Shown here: positions 33,170 through 45,840 of the stretch, piece after piece | How positions within the stretch are numbered: the first letter of the stretch is position 1 | Layout: each line of letters opens with the position of its first letter | DNA from: Branchiostoma lanceolatum | Taxonomy: Eukaryota; Chordata; Leptocardii; Amphioxiformes; Branchiostomatidae | Reading direction: 5' to 3' | Assembly (NCBI RefSeq): GCF_035083965.1 | Contig: NC_089739.1 | Coordinates: forward strand, 4,470,198 to 4,534,197 | DNA: 64,000 nucleotides | Notes under the pieces: model-generated | Told to the model about the DNA's origin: nothing | Database searches by the model: none | Seen by the model: the letters and a program-made list of their open reading frames with translations, nothing else | Program-made: the position numbers and the translations under genes

Positions 33170-36100
33170 CAGCACCGCGAGCTCCTTTCTATCTGTCTCT
33201 CTGGCATTTCTGACATTTCATACATGGTATGATACCAGCGCCTGATGTCAACAACCACGAGGGTCTCAATGTCGTATTTCTTTTTACATTTTATGAACGG
33301 TACCAGTTTTTTGTACAAAGTTGCAATCACCGAAAAGCCATCGCGGAGTCAAACTGTATTTTAGAACAAAATTATGAACAATCCATTGGCCATCGGTGGC
33401 GAACCAAAGCCGAAGTTATAAATATATGAATAGGTGTTACGGGAAGATTTTATAATGATATTAAAGGGTTACATCAGTGAATGGACTGACATGACACTGA
33501 TTGAAACATAAAAGAGCACACAAAGCCAAGCAGGGTGGATATAACTATTTGCCAGATCTTACATGGTGCCCAAGCGGAAATTATATGAGAGATTATGAAA
33601 ACATATCGACGGAACTAGAAGACACCGCTAGAAAGCTGAGAGAAAACACAAACTACAGACAACGATGACCTGATCGCTTCCATAAACAATCGGATCCAAA
33701 AACTATACCTCCACTTTTCATGGAGGTACAAAACGATACTTTGGACAGAACAGAATGTTAGAGACCGTTGAAAAATTTGAATTACATCGCACATTTTCAG
33801 AACAAATGTCCAAAAGAGATTGAAAGAAACTTGTCACTAGAATGACAGAAAAGGAAACTTTTTGACCTCAATTTCCCCCACTATTCTTCAATATCCGTCG
33901 CTTAGAATGAGCAATTTCAGGCCCAAGCGTAGCGGTCGGCTGCCGCCGATATTGCTGCAATGAATTCTAACGACGTTTGCTTCCACTGAAAAGGGCAGGT
34001 AAGCAAATTATCCACTCTAACAGCAGGCATGAGTCGGGGTCAGAGCTGGTGGGCGACGGGGTTAATTCAACAGGAACGGGACGTGACAAACGTGTAGAAA
34101 GAAAGTCTCTGATATTCTAAGCGATGTCAGAATATCATGAAAAATGTAACTGTTCTCCAACTTTTGAAATATGTACTCAACAGAATTTTCGTCTGCTTCT
34201 CCCAGTCTTTAAAAATCGGCTTCCAGACCAAATCGCTCACTTGATACGTGAGTTTCATTCACGTGTGACGAAAGCAATGGGTCAAAGGTTGTTGGAAGTC
34301 AATATCGTCCCCCGCCCCAATTGAGAGAGGTCCAGTACAGGAATTGGTTCCGACAGGACCCTGACAGTGGCGCCATAATACGTAAAAAGACAGAAAGAAG
34401 GTCACCCAAAAGTACTTCGAACAGTCTGTGTTTTCAACTTTGCACTCACGTGACAATGACGTCATTGGCATCCGCCATGTTGGCTTGTTACAACTGTTCG
34501 AAGTCATTGAATTTGTTGATAATCTTACTATCATTTTGTGATCGAATAGCACTACAACAACACAACTCAACAGAAGTTGAACTATCAATATACAGAAATA
34601 ATTAAGAAAAAAATCATATATATATGAAAAAAGCCATGAGAGTAAAAACAATATATCGGCTGTAAAGGAATAACGCAATAAGCCAAGTCATAAAAAATAC
34701 ATAAAACAATATGATCACCAATATCCTCGCTCATATTTCATATCCAGTACTTTGCGGCGAGCCGTAAGTTTCTGATATTAAGTGATTTCATTTAAGAGGC
34801 ATGCCATTGTTATTGGGGTCACAGTTATACCCTTGCCATTTGCACGGCAATAAAAGGACGCTGTCGTGAATGTGACTTCATCAATCTCACCAGACAGACG
34901 GCAAATGGAAAGGGCAAGGTCTCTCGTACAACGTTCATGGCATTTCCTGAGAGAGAATTATGTCTAGGGTATCTGTAAGTCAACAATACGGGCAGCGTTC
35001 GCAACGGCATATTAATTTGGTCGTGAAGTGTATCTACAATTCTATCTTAGATTTGCTTCCTTTGTTATTTTCATGTTTACTTTTAACGGAAGGGAAACAA
35101 TGTTTTTTTCCAAGCATCTTTTCTCTCTATAAAAAGACGTAAACGGAAAACAAGAGGAAACCAGCTGCACACGATTCGTTGTACAATCAATCACTAAAAT
35201 CTACCTCTAAAATTAATAAAAGTATGAACGATATTAAAAATATATTAGTTTTTGAAGTCAAGTATGAAAATGCATATGAATGAAATAGCCTTTCAGTTTG
35301 GCATTTTATCCTTGATACGTTTCGCATTTTTTAGTTACAGTAACACATAGTCTTTATTCGCCATTTGAGAAAATGATGATCATATCTTTTATATGAGATG
35401 CCTAAGTTATTACAGAAACATGATATGACATGCTTATGAACTATATGGGTCAGCTAGCAGTCAAACAAAGTTGTCGTCGTTGATGAAAACATCACTGAAG
35501 TGGATAGAGATGACGTGAAAGTCAGATTGCACAAAAATTGAATTGTTACCCGTGAAATGGGAAAAATGCAACCACACGAAGTAAGCGTGTCCATGATACG
35601 CTACCCTTTGGGTATGACGTCAATGCTTTAAAACAAGCGGTTTTATTGGTCGGTTTGGGCCTTGTAAACTTTTACAGAAAGGCCAGGGGATGGTGTGACA
35701 TTTGCCGATGATGAGATAAATAGATTTTTGATATCCGTGGCTGCGTTTCTATCTTTACTGGTCGGTCCCAAGTTTACCACTGAATGTACCGACATTTGAA
35801 TTTGTAATCAATGTTGCTTTCAAGTTTGTCGCTATCGATTTTGCAGGAAGCAACTCCCGTCGTTTTGACATAAAGAAAGAAAGAACAAGAACTCCAGAAC
35901 CTTGAACCTTGAACGAGGACATCGGTGATGTCATCTCGGGAGAAAATGGGTTCTTCTGCACCACTCAGTCCGGTCTTCCATAAGCGATCGAAGCTCTGTT
36001 GTAGATATGTCACGGAGCCCAGCATCCCTTTTTAGATTGTCAATGAGGGTTGTGCGTCTCCTGCCCCTTTTCCTCCTTCCCTCTGTTGCCTCCCAGAGAA

Positions 36101-39100
36101 CTCCAGATGACGATGAAAAAAGAAGGTCCGTGACTTCTTCAGTCCTCTATGATATGATAAAACCTTCTATTCTCTAGCCACCATTTAGCAATATGTTAAT
36201 ATGAATAAGCATATGAAGAACTTTGATATCATCAATATCATATACAGCTACATGACTGGGATACATCTAGAATACGACGTAGTCAAACCTATCATTTTCT
36301 TTATGAAAACTTTATCGTTTCTTTGTCAGGATTAAACACTTAAAAAGCCAAAGGCAACAAGCCTTGTGCAGCATTGTCCCCTATCGAGTTATCTTTGTAC
36401 TGCTATTTGGCTAGTGTAAAATTCATTCACCACTTCCGAAGATGTCGAGCAAATAACTCTACAATTTAAGTTGGTTTATTGACTTTCAGTGACGTCCTGG
36501 GTTCTTCATGCCGATTTCAGTTTTTTTAATAAATAAATAGAAGCTGTGGCTGATCTGAATTATTTTTGACTTAAAAGATAATTCGTTTTGTTGTACGACA
36601 CATTTGATATTTGTCTGGCCTCCTTATATACAGTTAGTAGTTCACAGAGAACGCCGAAGACGTTCAATATTTCACATGTTTGCTTGCAATACATGTACCT
36701 ACATGTAGCTTTTCTCGTGAGAACGTTCAATAAAATTTTGTTTTTGTAGGTTTTGCTCATTGGACGTTGAACTGTTCGCGAATATTTAAACAAATGCTCG
36801 ATTATATTGACTGATAAACATGACACGTGCAGTCAGTTGGAAAATGTTCACTGCATTTGAATATTTTATAATGAAATCTTAAAACCCCTCCCTCGAATTG
36901 CATACTTGCGTGCTCCTTTTTAAATGTTTAAGCACTGACTGCTGCTTTTTCACACGTCTTCGTAAAGGTATGCAGGCGCTTACTTCAGAGGGCTGGACTG
37001 TACTGACCTTTGGTAAATACTTTGCCATCCGCGAGTGAGAAACACAGCAAGGCCACACTTGAACTGTGTCCCGTGACGTCAGAGACTGAGGCCCAACATG
37101 GGGGTGACCAAAATACGATCTTTACATAACCTCTAACGATGGTTCTGCTTCATCATTTTTTTTATAAAAATCGTAGATAAATTTGAGAAGCGTAACAGAG
37201 TTTATCCTAATGAATGTAGCAGTATGTATTATAGATATAATGTAGTTTAAGGGTTGTTGGAAAACCCCATGAGGACCAGAAAGGAGGAAACGATAGACGA
37301 CCTAAAAGGAGGACGAGGCGCAAGTCTACAGTCGCAACTCAACAGGTAGGCTGGATAATATTACCTACAAATAGTACTCTAAAATAGTAACTAACACCCG
37401 TGCCGCACAACGTAGATTTCACGAAAGCATTCGAGCCACTCGTTTAACGTGTACTTGTTCCATAACTGTATAGTAAAGTTGCCGTGAGCGTTTGTTTTAT
37501 CGCCCCGAAGTTTTGCAAATGGCGCGTATTTACTTAGCTATGGCTAGTGGGAAGCCAAACACACGTAGTTTACTGAGTTGACACAGTGCCACATACAGTT
37601 TGTCTTAAAATTGTAGTACTGTTTGTATCTTTTCTGACCACTGCTACGCATCAATATGTTTTAGATTCCTACCACTTGCATCAAGGTTTGTATACTACAA
37701 ACCTACAAAACACAGTGAAACGTTTTGATGAAAGGTCTATTTTTAGTTGTGTTAGTAGAAAGTATCGTAGTCAACAGCTTGCCACTTAATCGATAGAGCT
37801 GATATTAGTCGTATTGTGTGTATTTAAACATTGATTGAAATGTTTTTGTTGGTAGATCTATATGAAGAATAGATGGGGAAGAGGGATTTTGATCAATGAA
37901 AATTAATGAAAACACAGACTTGAGGCGTAGACATACTTTCACAGAGAAATTCAAACACGTACTTTAAATACCTGAACAACGTGTACATGTATGTTTGATA
38001 AAAAAAGATCACAAATTAAGTCATATATTACCTACAGATCTAAAAGATACACGACGCGTACGTATGGAGAGTAATACTAATTCAAGTTTTGTATGACTAC
38101 ACCATAATGGTTAATATTTGCCGTCAACTGGCAGACATAAAACTTTAAAATTCTCAAACTCCCGAAACACTAACTATTTTACACTTTATGTTATATTGTA
38201 GGAGGCAGGAAAAGAATCTATAGCTAGTGGCAAATGAATCTTGCATTATGATATTGTCTTCATTGAAGAGTTGAAAATAACATATACATATCAATATGCT
38301 TGTTTCACTTCTAATTGCATTGTTTATACAAATTAAGTTCACATATTGCTACAGAATAACTTTATGTCGTAATCGTCCGATTTTGTTACATTAGCACAGT
38401 AACAGGGTAAGGAAAAGACAACATTTTCTGTCAGTACAGTGAAGTCGAATCCCCCTTGCGTACATGTGGCCCCATAGTATACATATCTAGGAGACTATCG
38501 TCCATTCATCGTCTGACAGCCGGTTGCTAGGATACGGGTCTTTAGCGTCAAAGTATGGCGCGAAAGTTTCGCCCTGAACAAACTGCTTCAGCCTTGGGAT
38601 TTTTGTGTTGACGATAAGACAGAACATACATCTAGTTTTTAATAATAAGTTTATTGCAAATTCATGCCCGAAGGCTAAATGCAAATAACATACATAAAAG
38701 AACAATGTACAAAATAGGTATAAAAGCTGCTTATCTAAATTATACAAACGTAATTATCTTTAACTAGTGAAGGGTTTGACTAATTTAATAAGATATTGTC
38801 TGAACTTGTGAGGTTGTGTTTTTTCTAGATTGACAGGAACTGGATGCTTAAGACTGCGATTTATCTTAGATTTCGCCTATCTGGTCCTTATCTTTTTTAA
38901 ATGGCAAAATCGTTTGAAATATCATGACGTAAACCGTTTGCCTTGGATTCAATTTTTAGCGGCGAAGAAACCCGAATATCATCCGAACGGCGCGCCGTTT
39001 CGGAATGTGCCAAACGATGTCATCAGAAATTCAACAATTTGCATTCCTTTTTCGCCTCTAAAAAGTGGAATATTATAAACAACTTTGAAATAAGTATATT

Positions 39101-39594
39101 CACTTCTCGCTTAGAACACGTTGGCCTCAATCATTAAAACAAAATAAGTCATTTTTCTACCCCAACTTCTTGACCCAGATTTAAGTTCCGGACGTCGAAG
39201 TCAACAACACGAAAAGAAAGTAGTCCAGGTTTTTAATTGCTCTTATTACGTAAAGCCATGTCACTTACAAGGAGTTGCAAGCTCCTTTGCCGGCCTTAAG
39301 TTTTCGACCGGGACGTACGGTTATTGTTTCAGCGGTTAGATCTTTTGTTTACCCCCCTCCCCTTGTAACTGTAGAACAAACACTAGTAGCGCACCTCTGG
39401 TCTGGTGGACAAACATCGTAACTCAGTAGCCCGGCAAAGCCTCCAGACTTCAGCCTTCTCAGAAGTCCCAGAACGATAAACTTTGACCTTTCCATATACT
39501 GTAAATGCATTTAAGTTCGCAGTGCTGCTATTACGCGGCAGGGAGAAAGTGGAGTGCAGTTCGCAATGATTTTAAATTCTCGGCGTGGTATCTA
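33170..39594. other. Long stretch without a supported gene
   Basis: I found no exon with matching splice sites and a recognisable domain. Weak candidates are a plus-strand 50-codon stretch at about 33518-33668 (contains LPDLTWCPSGNYMRDYEN) and two overlapping minus frames at 35755-36025 that look like one frame-shifted relic. One diverged satellite unit lies at 34285-34340. Confidence 0.4.
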
Positions 39595-39604
39595 TAGGGC
39601 TAAG

Positions 39605-39768
39605 TAACAAGCAGATCTACACGGTGCCAAAAATGGTATATGCTAGCCAGAGAAGCTCCAGTCAGCCAGATATGCTCCAGTCCGCACCGTAGTGCTTATC
39701 TGGCTGACTGGAGCTTCTCTGGTTAGCATATACGATTTATAGCACCGTGTAGATCTGCATGGAGATTA
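39605..39768. mobile_element. MITE, 164 bp, with 9-bp target-site duplication
   Basis: The left arm GCAGATCTACACGGTGC...CAGAGAAGCTCCAGTCAGCC pairs with the right arm GGCTGACTGGAGCTTCTCTG...GCACCGTGTAGATCTGC. AGGGCTAAG flanks it at 39596-39604 and 39769-39777. The element starts with TAA and ends with TTA. It differs in sequence from the 20907 and 42531 family. Confidence 0.75.
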
Positions 39769-40289
39769 AGGGCTAAGGGGGACAGAGGACAGAACAAGCC
39801 TTTTTGCGGTGGTTTGATATTTGCGAAGAAGAGGTCTCCGCGCGAACTTAAATGAATTTACAGTAAATCGTATTTCTTGGTCAACGGAGATTACCGACGG
39901 CCTCAGCTGGCGGAGATTACCGACGGCTGCAGCTGGCGGAGATTGCCGACGGCAATCCTTGCCTGACTACGTTAAAAAATGCCACCTGTTTGAAACGAAG
40001 CTTTGATACTTGTAGACTTGTATCCTTGTCACCAGTTTCGCGTTTGTTTACAAACGTTCTTCCCTTTCTACTGTTAGGTTGATTAAACGAATGAGTATAC
40101 ATTGTAAAGTTTCACCATAACAGTGTTGATAGCATTTGGTTTTTTGAATACCTGTCAATTTTTCTGAAAATCATACCAAAGTTATGTTAGAATATAGACT
40201 TGATATTTACTTATGGCAGATATTGTATTTTCCCTTTTGTAGAGGCTATTTTCGGAAATAGGTTACAGACATTCGATGGGTGTAACCAT

Positions 40290-40470
40290 AGTGGCGTTGT
40301 GTTTGCGTAACGACTAGGAGCTTATGGTGCTTGGCCCCGAACCAAGAGGTCCTAGGTTCGAATCCCCTGACATTCCACCGTCGTTGTGCCCTTGGAAAGG
40401 CACATAAAAACAACTTTCCTTATCACTCGGGTGGAAATAAGTACCCAGCTTCGGACAGCGACGTCTCTCC
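40290..40470 (+). mobile_element. tRNA-derived SINE (family A) upstream of the tetraspan gene
   Basis: The head has GCGTAACGACTAGGAGC (A-box region) and GTCCTAGGTTCGAATCCCCT (B box), then GTGCCCTTGGAAAGGCAC, AACTTTCCTTATCACTCGGG and AGTACCCAGCTTCGG. Same orientation as the gene, ending about 220 bp before its ATG. Confidence 0.75.
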
Positions 40471-40661
40471 GATGATAGGTACTAAAAAACGTGCAATATT
40501 TTAACACTCTCTTCAATGGGCTCTCAACTACGTTCGGGCAGACAGCAAAATGAAATTAGTAAACAAATAAAATCTAACAATTGACCAAACAAAACAAGCT
40601 GTTTTGACACTGATTAACAATCATTGACTGTTTGTCGATCACAGGTTGCTACCTTGCTGAG

Positions 40662-40674
40662 AGGTCAAAGTTCA
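40662..40674 (+). promoter_or_regulatory. Perfect DR1 nuclear-receptor-type site in the 5' UTR
   Basis: AGGTCAAAGTTCA matches the RGGNCAAAGKTCA consensus bound by HNF4 and PPAR/RXR-type receptors at every position. It lies 19-31 bases before the ATG at 40693 and about 18 bases after a probable 3' splice site (CGATCACAG, ending 40644). A match this short can occur by chance. Confidence 0.4.
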
Positions 40675-40692
40675 AGGGGTTAACCATCGGCC

Positions 40693-43600
40693 ATGAGTGG
40701 ACCGTTCATTCCGCCGTCAGACTACTCGGACGACGACTCCGATCACGAGTCCCAGCGCATCGCCAACGCGCAGAAGGGACGACTGTGGCGGTCCTCCCCC
40801 GAAAGGGGTGGTGGTGGTGGTGACAATTGGGGACTGTTCGCTAAATCACCGGGGGGACCCGCTCTTCCTCCCAGGAATGGCACGCCCATAGCCGGGCCCT
40901 TTGCAGGGGAGACGCCTAGCGGATTCGGACGGCTTCGCGGCGGACTGAACCAGTCGGAGCCGTGCAGTCCGATTCCGAGCGATTACGAAGAGAGCCGAAG
41001 TCGGCACGGCGTAGGGGATAGACCAGCCGATCGGGACGACCCGCGAAGGAGGGAAAGGGGAAGGCCGAGAGGGGGTGAGGGGGGACGGGGGTGGGGCCAG
41101 GGGTCCCCTCCGGGAGGAAGACATGACGACGGCTATGAGTCGGACGGACGCCCGGCAGACATCGGACAGAGACGTCCGGTCCAACACGGTAGGAGAGCTA
41201 GAGGAGACCCTCGCGAGTCGGGCCGACCCGAGACCGGACAACGGAACGACGATCCCCATGAACTCGGCCGACCCGATGTAGGACGAAATCGACCGAACGA
41301 TCGTCAAGAAATTGGCCGACCACACGACGTCGGACGAGACCTACCGAACGACCGTCCCGAAATGGGCCGACCACACGACGGACGAGCCCGACCGAATTCG
41401 AACGACCGCCGTGAAATGGGCCGACCTGACGACGACCGGTACCGACCAGGCGACCCACGTGATCACAGGTACAGCCCCAACGACCGTGGCTATCCTCCCC
41501 GGGAACGAGCACAGGGGCCACGTGACCCTTACCAGGGATTCCGGCCTAAAGACCACCGAAACCGTAGGCCGACCGGGCCACCGCGCACGTACAACCCAGA
41601 AGATCGCTGGGACCAAAGGGACCAAGGCCGCTACCCGCCTAGAGACGACGCCTTGCCTACACGCGACAACAACCCTGAACAGCGCCGCTTTACTCCCAAC
41701 GAACAAGTTCCACCAAACCGGCGGTTCACACCACAAGACCAACGCTACATGCGGAAGAACACGCCATACGACCCTCGAGGCCCTTCAGACTTCGAACCGG
41801 ACAGAAGCGACCACCGCAGACCGGCAGAGCCCCCACGCGGAAGGTCCCCGTACGACAGGGACGACGTCTCGTGGGGGCCACGATTTCCCACCGACGGCCC
41901 GTACGGTAGGAATGAAGCGCCACCTAGCGGAGGTCGTATGGTGCCACCTGGTGACCGCCGTGGACCCGACATGCCACCTGGCGAGCGCCGTGGGCAGTCC
42001 ATGCACAACCACCCATACCCGCAAGGCGGCGTTACCCCAGAGTACCGTCCCGACTACCCGCAAGGTCCCTCCAGTAGAGGAGAACCCCCGTACCAAAACA
42101 CAAACCCACCTCGCGTGCCAGAAGGCCCCCACCGTCCTGTAGCAAAAAGTGGACCTTACCCCGAGCGAGAGAACGGATACATTTCCGATGCCTCTTCTCG
42201 GTATCGCCCCCGCGACGACTCCTACCAGTCGGACGACGAAAACTCCCGAAGTAGCCAGAACGACGGCTACGAAATTCCGGCGAAGAAGCCAAACCCACCC
42301 CGAGGGTTTTCGTATGCACCGAAGGAATCGCTGGAACGATCTTTCAGTGCCAACCATGGGTCCGGTTTTCCGTACAACCCGCCCACCCCAAGACCAGGGC
42401 TCCGAGCGCCGAAGTCTTTGGAGCCCGTCTCTGATGAGGACCGAGGTCCTCCCGAGGGCCAGTCGTCTTTTGCCGAGGTCAGTTAAATTACATCTAACGT
42501 TAAAGAATTTGTTTCATGTTTGGGTCGCATAGCCTCTTCCAGGCCCCGCGGGATGGCTGGAAAAATAGTAGAAATTGGCCTAATAGAGTGAATAGTGTGC
42601 CAAGGGAGTTGGCTACGGAGAGAAGGTCCAATATGCCATCCACGGGCGGCAAACTGTACCCCTATTGCAGACTAACTCCTCTTTCATGTTTTTCTGTGTA
42701 TTTGGCCAGTTTCTACTCTTTCCAGCCGCCTCTGGAGCCTGGTAGAGGCTATGGGTCGCATCCAAATTATTCATTTTTCTTCCGATAGTATATGATTATG
42801 CCTAAGTCCCTCGTACATTGAGTTTTCACTGATTCGATTATGTCATTTCTAGGAGTATCGGCAAAAACCGAAGGCGTATCCTACTGCACAGTCGCAGTAT
42901 CCGGAAAAGTCCGAAGACCCGACGGAAGACGAAGCGGTCTTCCTGAGCGCGACGCTCGCCTATTGGCTGATCGGAGTGGGAGTCACCAGTATCATGGTCG
43001 GGATCATCGGCCTGTTCTTCTGTACGACCTGGCAGGCTATGGCCGGGGGTCCACTCTGGAGTGGACTCTGTGTAAGTAGATACTAGTAGGCGTTTTTGTT
43101 TGTATTCATCTGTTTGTTTGTTTGTTTGTTTGTTTGTTCTTTTAATCTAGGGAGAAAGAAATGATTTTGAAAAAAGAAAAGAAGGGACTGGGCAAGGAAA
43201 GACAAAGTATAGCAAAGGGAAAGATTTCAAGAATTAATTGATAAACGGAAGGAGGCATAGAATGGAAAATACGTATAAGGAAAAAATTGTACAAAATATC
43301 AAGGAACAAAAAAAGCTTCACTATGACAAAGATATAGTCATGGATACAAGTATGCACTCACGCTCAAAACTTTACACTTTTTTTTCTTCAGGTGATTGCA
43401 ACTGGGGTTCTTGCAATCGTGAACAACAAATATCCGTCCAAGGTACCGACACTGACTTGTCTCTACATAGTTCAAATATCATTAGACATTTCGGTATTTC
43501 AATAATTGGTTACCAAACTCTGTAGATCATTTGCAGGATCGACATCTATCAGTTTTTCTCTTTATAGAATGCTACTTTTGAACACATTCTACCCAGCATC

Positions 43601-44471
43601 TAAATCTGTTTTGCTTTTTTGATCTCTACAGACTGTCGCCGTGGCCTTTCTTATAGTCGCTGTTGTCGCCATGGTTTTGCAGCTCGTCAACCTTGGCATA
43701 ACAGCTAGTGGGCTTTCTGACGCCGTCACTCTAATCAAAGTGGCCAACGGAGATCTATCTCTAGTCGATCAACTCGCCAGCGTGCGGGACAATGTCATCT
43801 TCATCAAGATTACACTTTCCAGTTTTCGCACTGCAGGAATGTTAATGTACTACGTGAATATAGCAATGTTTGTCGTGATTCTGCTGACAGCCGTGGTGGC
43901 GAATGTGCTGCTAGTTTTCGTCCTGGCGAAGACAGTGTTGCAACTACGTCAGGGACAAGCGCAGGTGAACGGCTTCCCTTCAGACTTGTTTTAGGTTTTT
44001 GGAAAGAGAAAAATTACACTAATATTGGGAAGAGGCAATACTAAACTTAATAACTATTGAAAAAACGGAGGCAGTCTTGTATCCTTTCCTGACCAAAGTG
44101 GCTTTAAAAGAACATCAGATGCTGGATGTATATTTTCAAGCAATGAAAGTCTTTTGCTCTCTTCTCACTTACAAGCCTTTACGAATATACTATGACATGC
44201 AGGCGATAAGATTTCACTTCCTAAAGCTAAGGAAAAAATATCTACCCCCCTCAACACTGTTAGTGTTATTATGATTGTCAGATTATGCACTATACTTATG
44301 ATACATTCTGAGTATCCATTTATGTATTTAGCACAGAAAGGTAAAGCTTTGTTGTTTTCTTCTCAGAAAGGAGAAAGGAACATCTCCATGATGAACCTCC
44401 CCCAAGCTGAACACGTGGAACACGCCAGCCCCCCACATAGCCAGATTCACTACATGGACTCCCTGACTTGA
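40693..44471 (+). CDS. Tetraspan membrane protein (CD20/MS4A-like layout) with giant disordered Pro/Arg-rich N-terminus, 5 exons, 830 aa
   Basis: Exons 40693-42477, 42853-43071, 43392-43442, 43632-43964 and 44367-44471 join in phase 0 throughout. Exon 1 alone encodes residues 1-595, rich in Pro, Arg, Asp and Gly, with acidic start (PPSDYSDDDSDHESQ) and in-frame repeats of 15-18 residues (GRPxDxGRxRPNDRxEM type) at about 177-260; it should be disordered and cytosolic. Membrane segments lie at about 629-652, 662-682, 687-712 and 755-783, with short loops 1 and 2 and a loop of about 40 residues between 3 and 4. This spacing and the PLWSGL then NNKYPSK pattern resemble the CD20-like superfamily; alternatives are other four-pass families. 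The C-tail is short and His/Pro-rich (ends HYMDSLT). The start is the first in-frame ATG after an acceptor at 40644, in context GGCCATGA. Retaining intron 4 gives another ending (next entry). Ligand or partner unknown. Confidence 0.75.
42531..42751. mobile_element. Mutator-like MITE, 221 bp, 10-bp target-site duplication, in intron 1 of the tetraspan gene
   Basis: Ends AGCCTCTTCCAGGCC and GGAGCCTGGTAGAGGCTA are inverted repeats of the family at 20907-21109; interior GTAGAAATTGGCCTAATAGA pairs with GGCCAGTTTCTAC. TGGGTCGCAT is repeated exactly at 42521-42530 and 42752-42761. It sits about 50 bp after the exon 1 donor. Confidence 0.85.
43107..43138 (+). repeat. (TTTG)n microsatellite in intron 2 of the tetraspan gene
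   Basis: About seven TTTG units directly downstream of the exon 2 donor. Confidence 0.9.
43965..43994 (+). CDS. Alternative C-terminus of the tetraspan protein (read-through of exon 4)
   Basis: If the donor at 43965 (CAG then GTGAAC) is not used, exon 4 continues for VNGFPSDLF and stops at 43992-43994, giving 805 residues. If it is used, 34 residues encoded at 44367-44471 (starting KGERNISMM) replace this tail. Both endings keep all four membrane segments, so they would differ only in the cytosolic tail. Confidence 0.45.
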   Translation: MNGFPSDLF

Positions 44472-45139
44472 ACCACCAACCGACTATGTGAGCGAGATAG
44501 AACAATTTAAACAGACTAGTCCTTAACGAACAAGCTGGACTAAAACCCTACCACTACCCATACCCTAAAACAATGCAACGCAATGTTATACCAAGGATGT
44601 TATACTTAAATCTTATCATGATAAGTCTGTATTCCAATTTTAGCCAGTTTATGATAATGTGTAACATACAAGCAAATTCGACTTATGCGTCTGAATACTG
44701 TATCATGCATAAACAAGTCAATTTCTTCCAGGGGTACTAGCTCTAAAAGTGTTTTATATGTTTTTTTGGCAGTAAATGAATTTATGATTAATGATTAAAA
44801 AGGCTTATGTGCAATAGAAAACATAGCAAAATAAGAAGACTTAACATAGCAAACAAGACATGAGCTTGCTTTGGTTTAGTATAGCATCACATGTTATAGA
44901 TGAAGTGCAAGAATGTTTTATACATAGAATTTATGAATTGCAGTATTTCTATTTTTGTTAAAAATTGAGTAGTGAAAAGGAACCAACAACTGCGAAGGTT
45001 AGATGTGGAAAAACTTATTCTACGGTATAGAGCCTGTAGACCAATCACAATGCGTATAACTGAGGACCAATCAGAGCTATGGACGCATAAGCTGTGAAGT
45101 ATGGTAGATAATAAAATGCATATAAGATAGGTCATTTGT

Positions 45140-45344
45140 AATAAACTGTATACTTTTCATGAATGTAGATATGAAATTCAACTTGAACATTTTGACCTAT
45201 CACTTTGATAATTCAGTGAATCTCAAATTGGCTGAGCCAACCTAAATGTTTATGATATGATTGATTACAGTACCTAGATGTAATAAAAAGCTGAAAAATT
45301 CACATTTTGTGCATTTTGTGAAAAGATAAAGGCCATGTAATAAA
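45140..45344 (+). promoter_or_regulatory. Candidate polyadenylation signals of the tetraspan gene
   Basis: AATAAA hexamers at 45140-45145, 45282-45287 and 45339-45344, 670-870 bp after the stop, in AT-rich sequence. They would give a 3' UTR of up to about 0.9 kb. Which is used cannot be told. Confidence 0.4.
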
Positions 45345-45840
45345 CCTGTTAGCATTTTCACCTTGTTGGTCGTTTGTTATAAATTGGAAGTGTGTGTTCG
45401 CGCCATCTAGCAGAAATAGTATGAACTGCACCAAATGAGAAATAGTAGGCGATTCTTTGATCAATACACGTCTTTGAAACGTCCTTGGCTACTTGTATCG
45501 CATTTGGGCCAACCATTTTAAACTCTGTTTCGTGAATGTATCAGGGAATAGAGGACGATAAAATACATGGTAAAACCTGTCTTCTTTTGGGGAAAAAAAT
45601 CAACGTAGTATTTCAGCACTAGATTTAACGTCGGACAAAAATAACTGCAAGTTATCTCACATGCTAGTGATAGTGAACCAATGTATATCAGCCATAAACA
45701 TACACTTACAACCAATGTGTTTATAAGTCGTACCACGCACAAGTGGACCTTGTACTCTGCATTATGTAAAGCTGACGGAATGCAGACGACTGAGTCAACA
45801 CTGGTGTTGTAACATGGTACAATCTGTCACCATCAAGACT

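Noticed and set aside
35755..36025. Two overlapping minus-strand frames that could be one frame-shifted gene relic
   Set aside because: The combined peptide matches nothing I know, and there is no splice support.
41312..42142. 276-codon open frame in a second frame, Thr-rich, overlapping exon 1 of the tetraspan gene
   Set aside because: It overlaps a frame with splice phase and domain continuity, and its length follows from the GC-rich repeated composition. Dual coding cannot be shown without comparative data.
40846..42357. Several long minus-strand frames across the same exon
   Set aside because: They are antisense shadows of the GC-rich, stop-poor exon and show no domain or start context.
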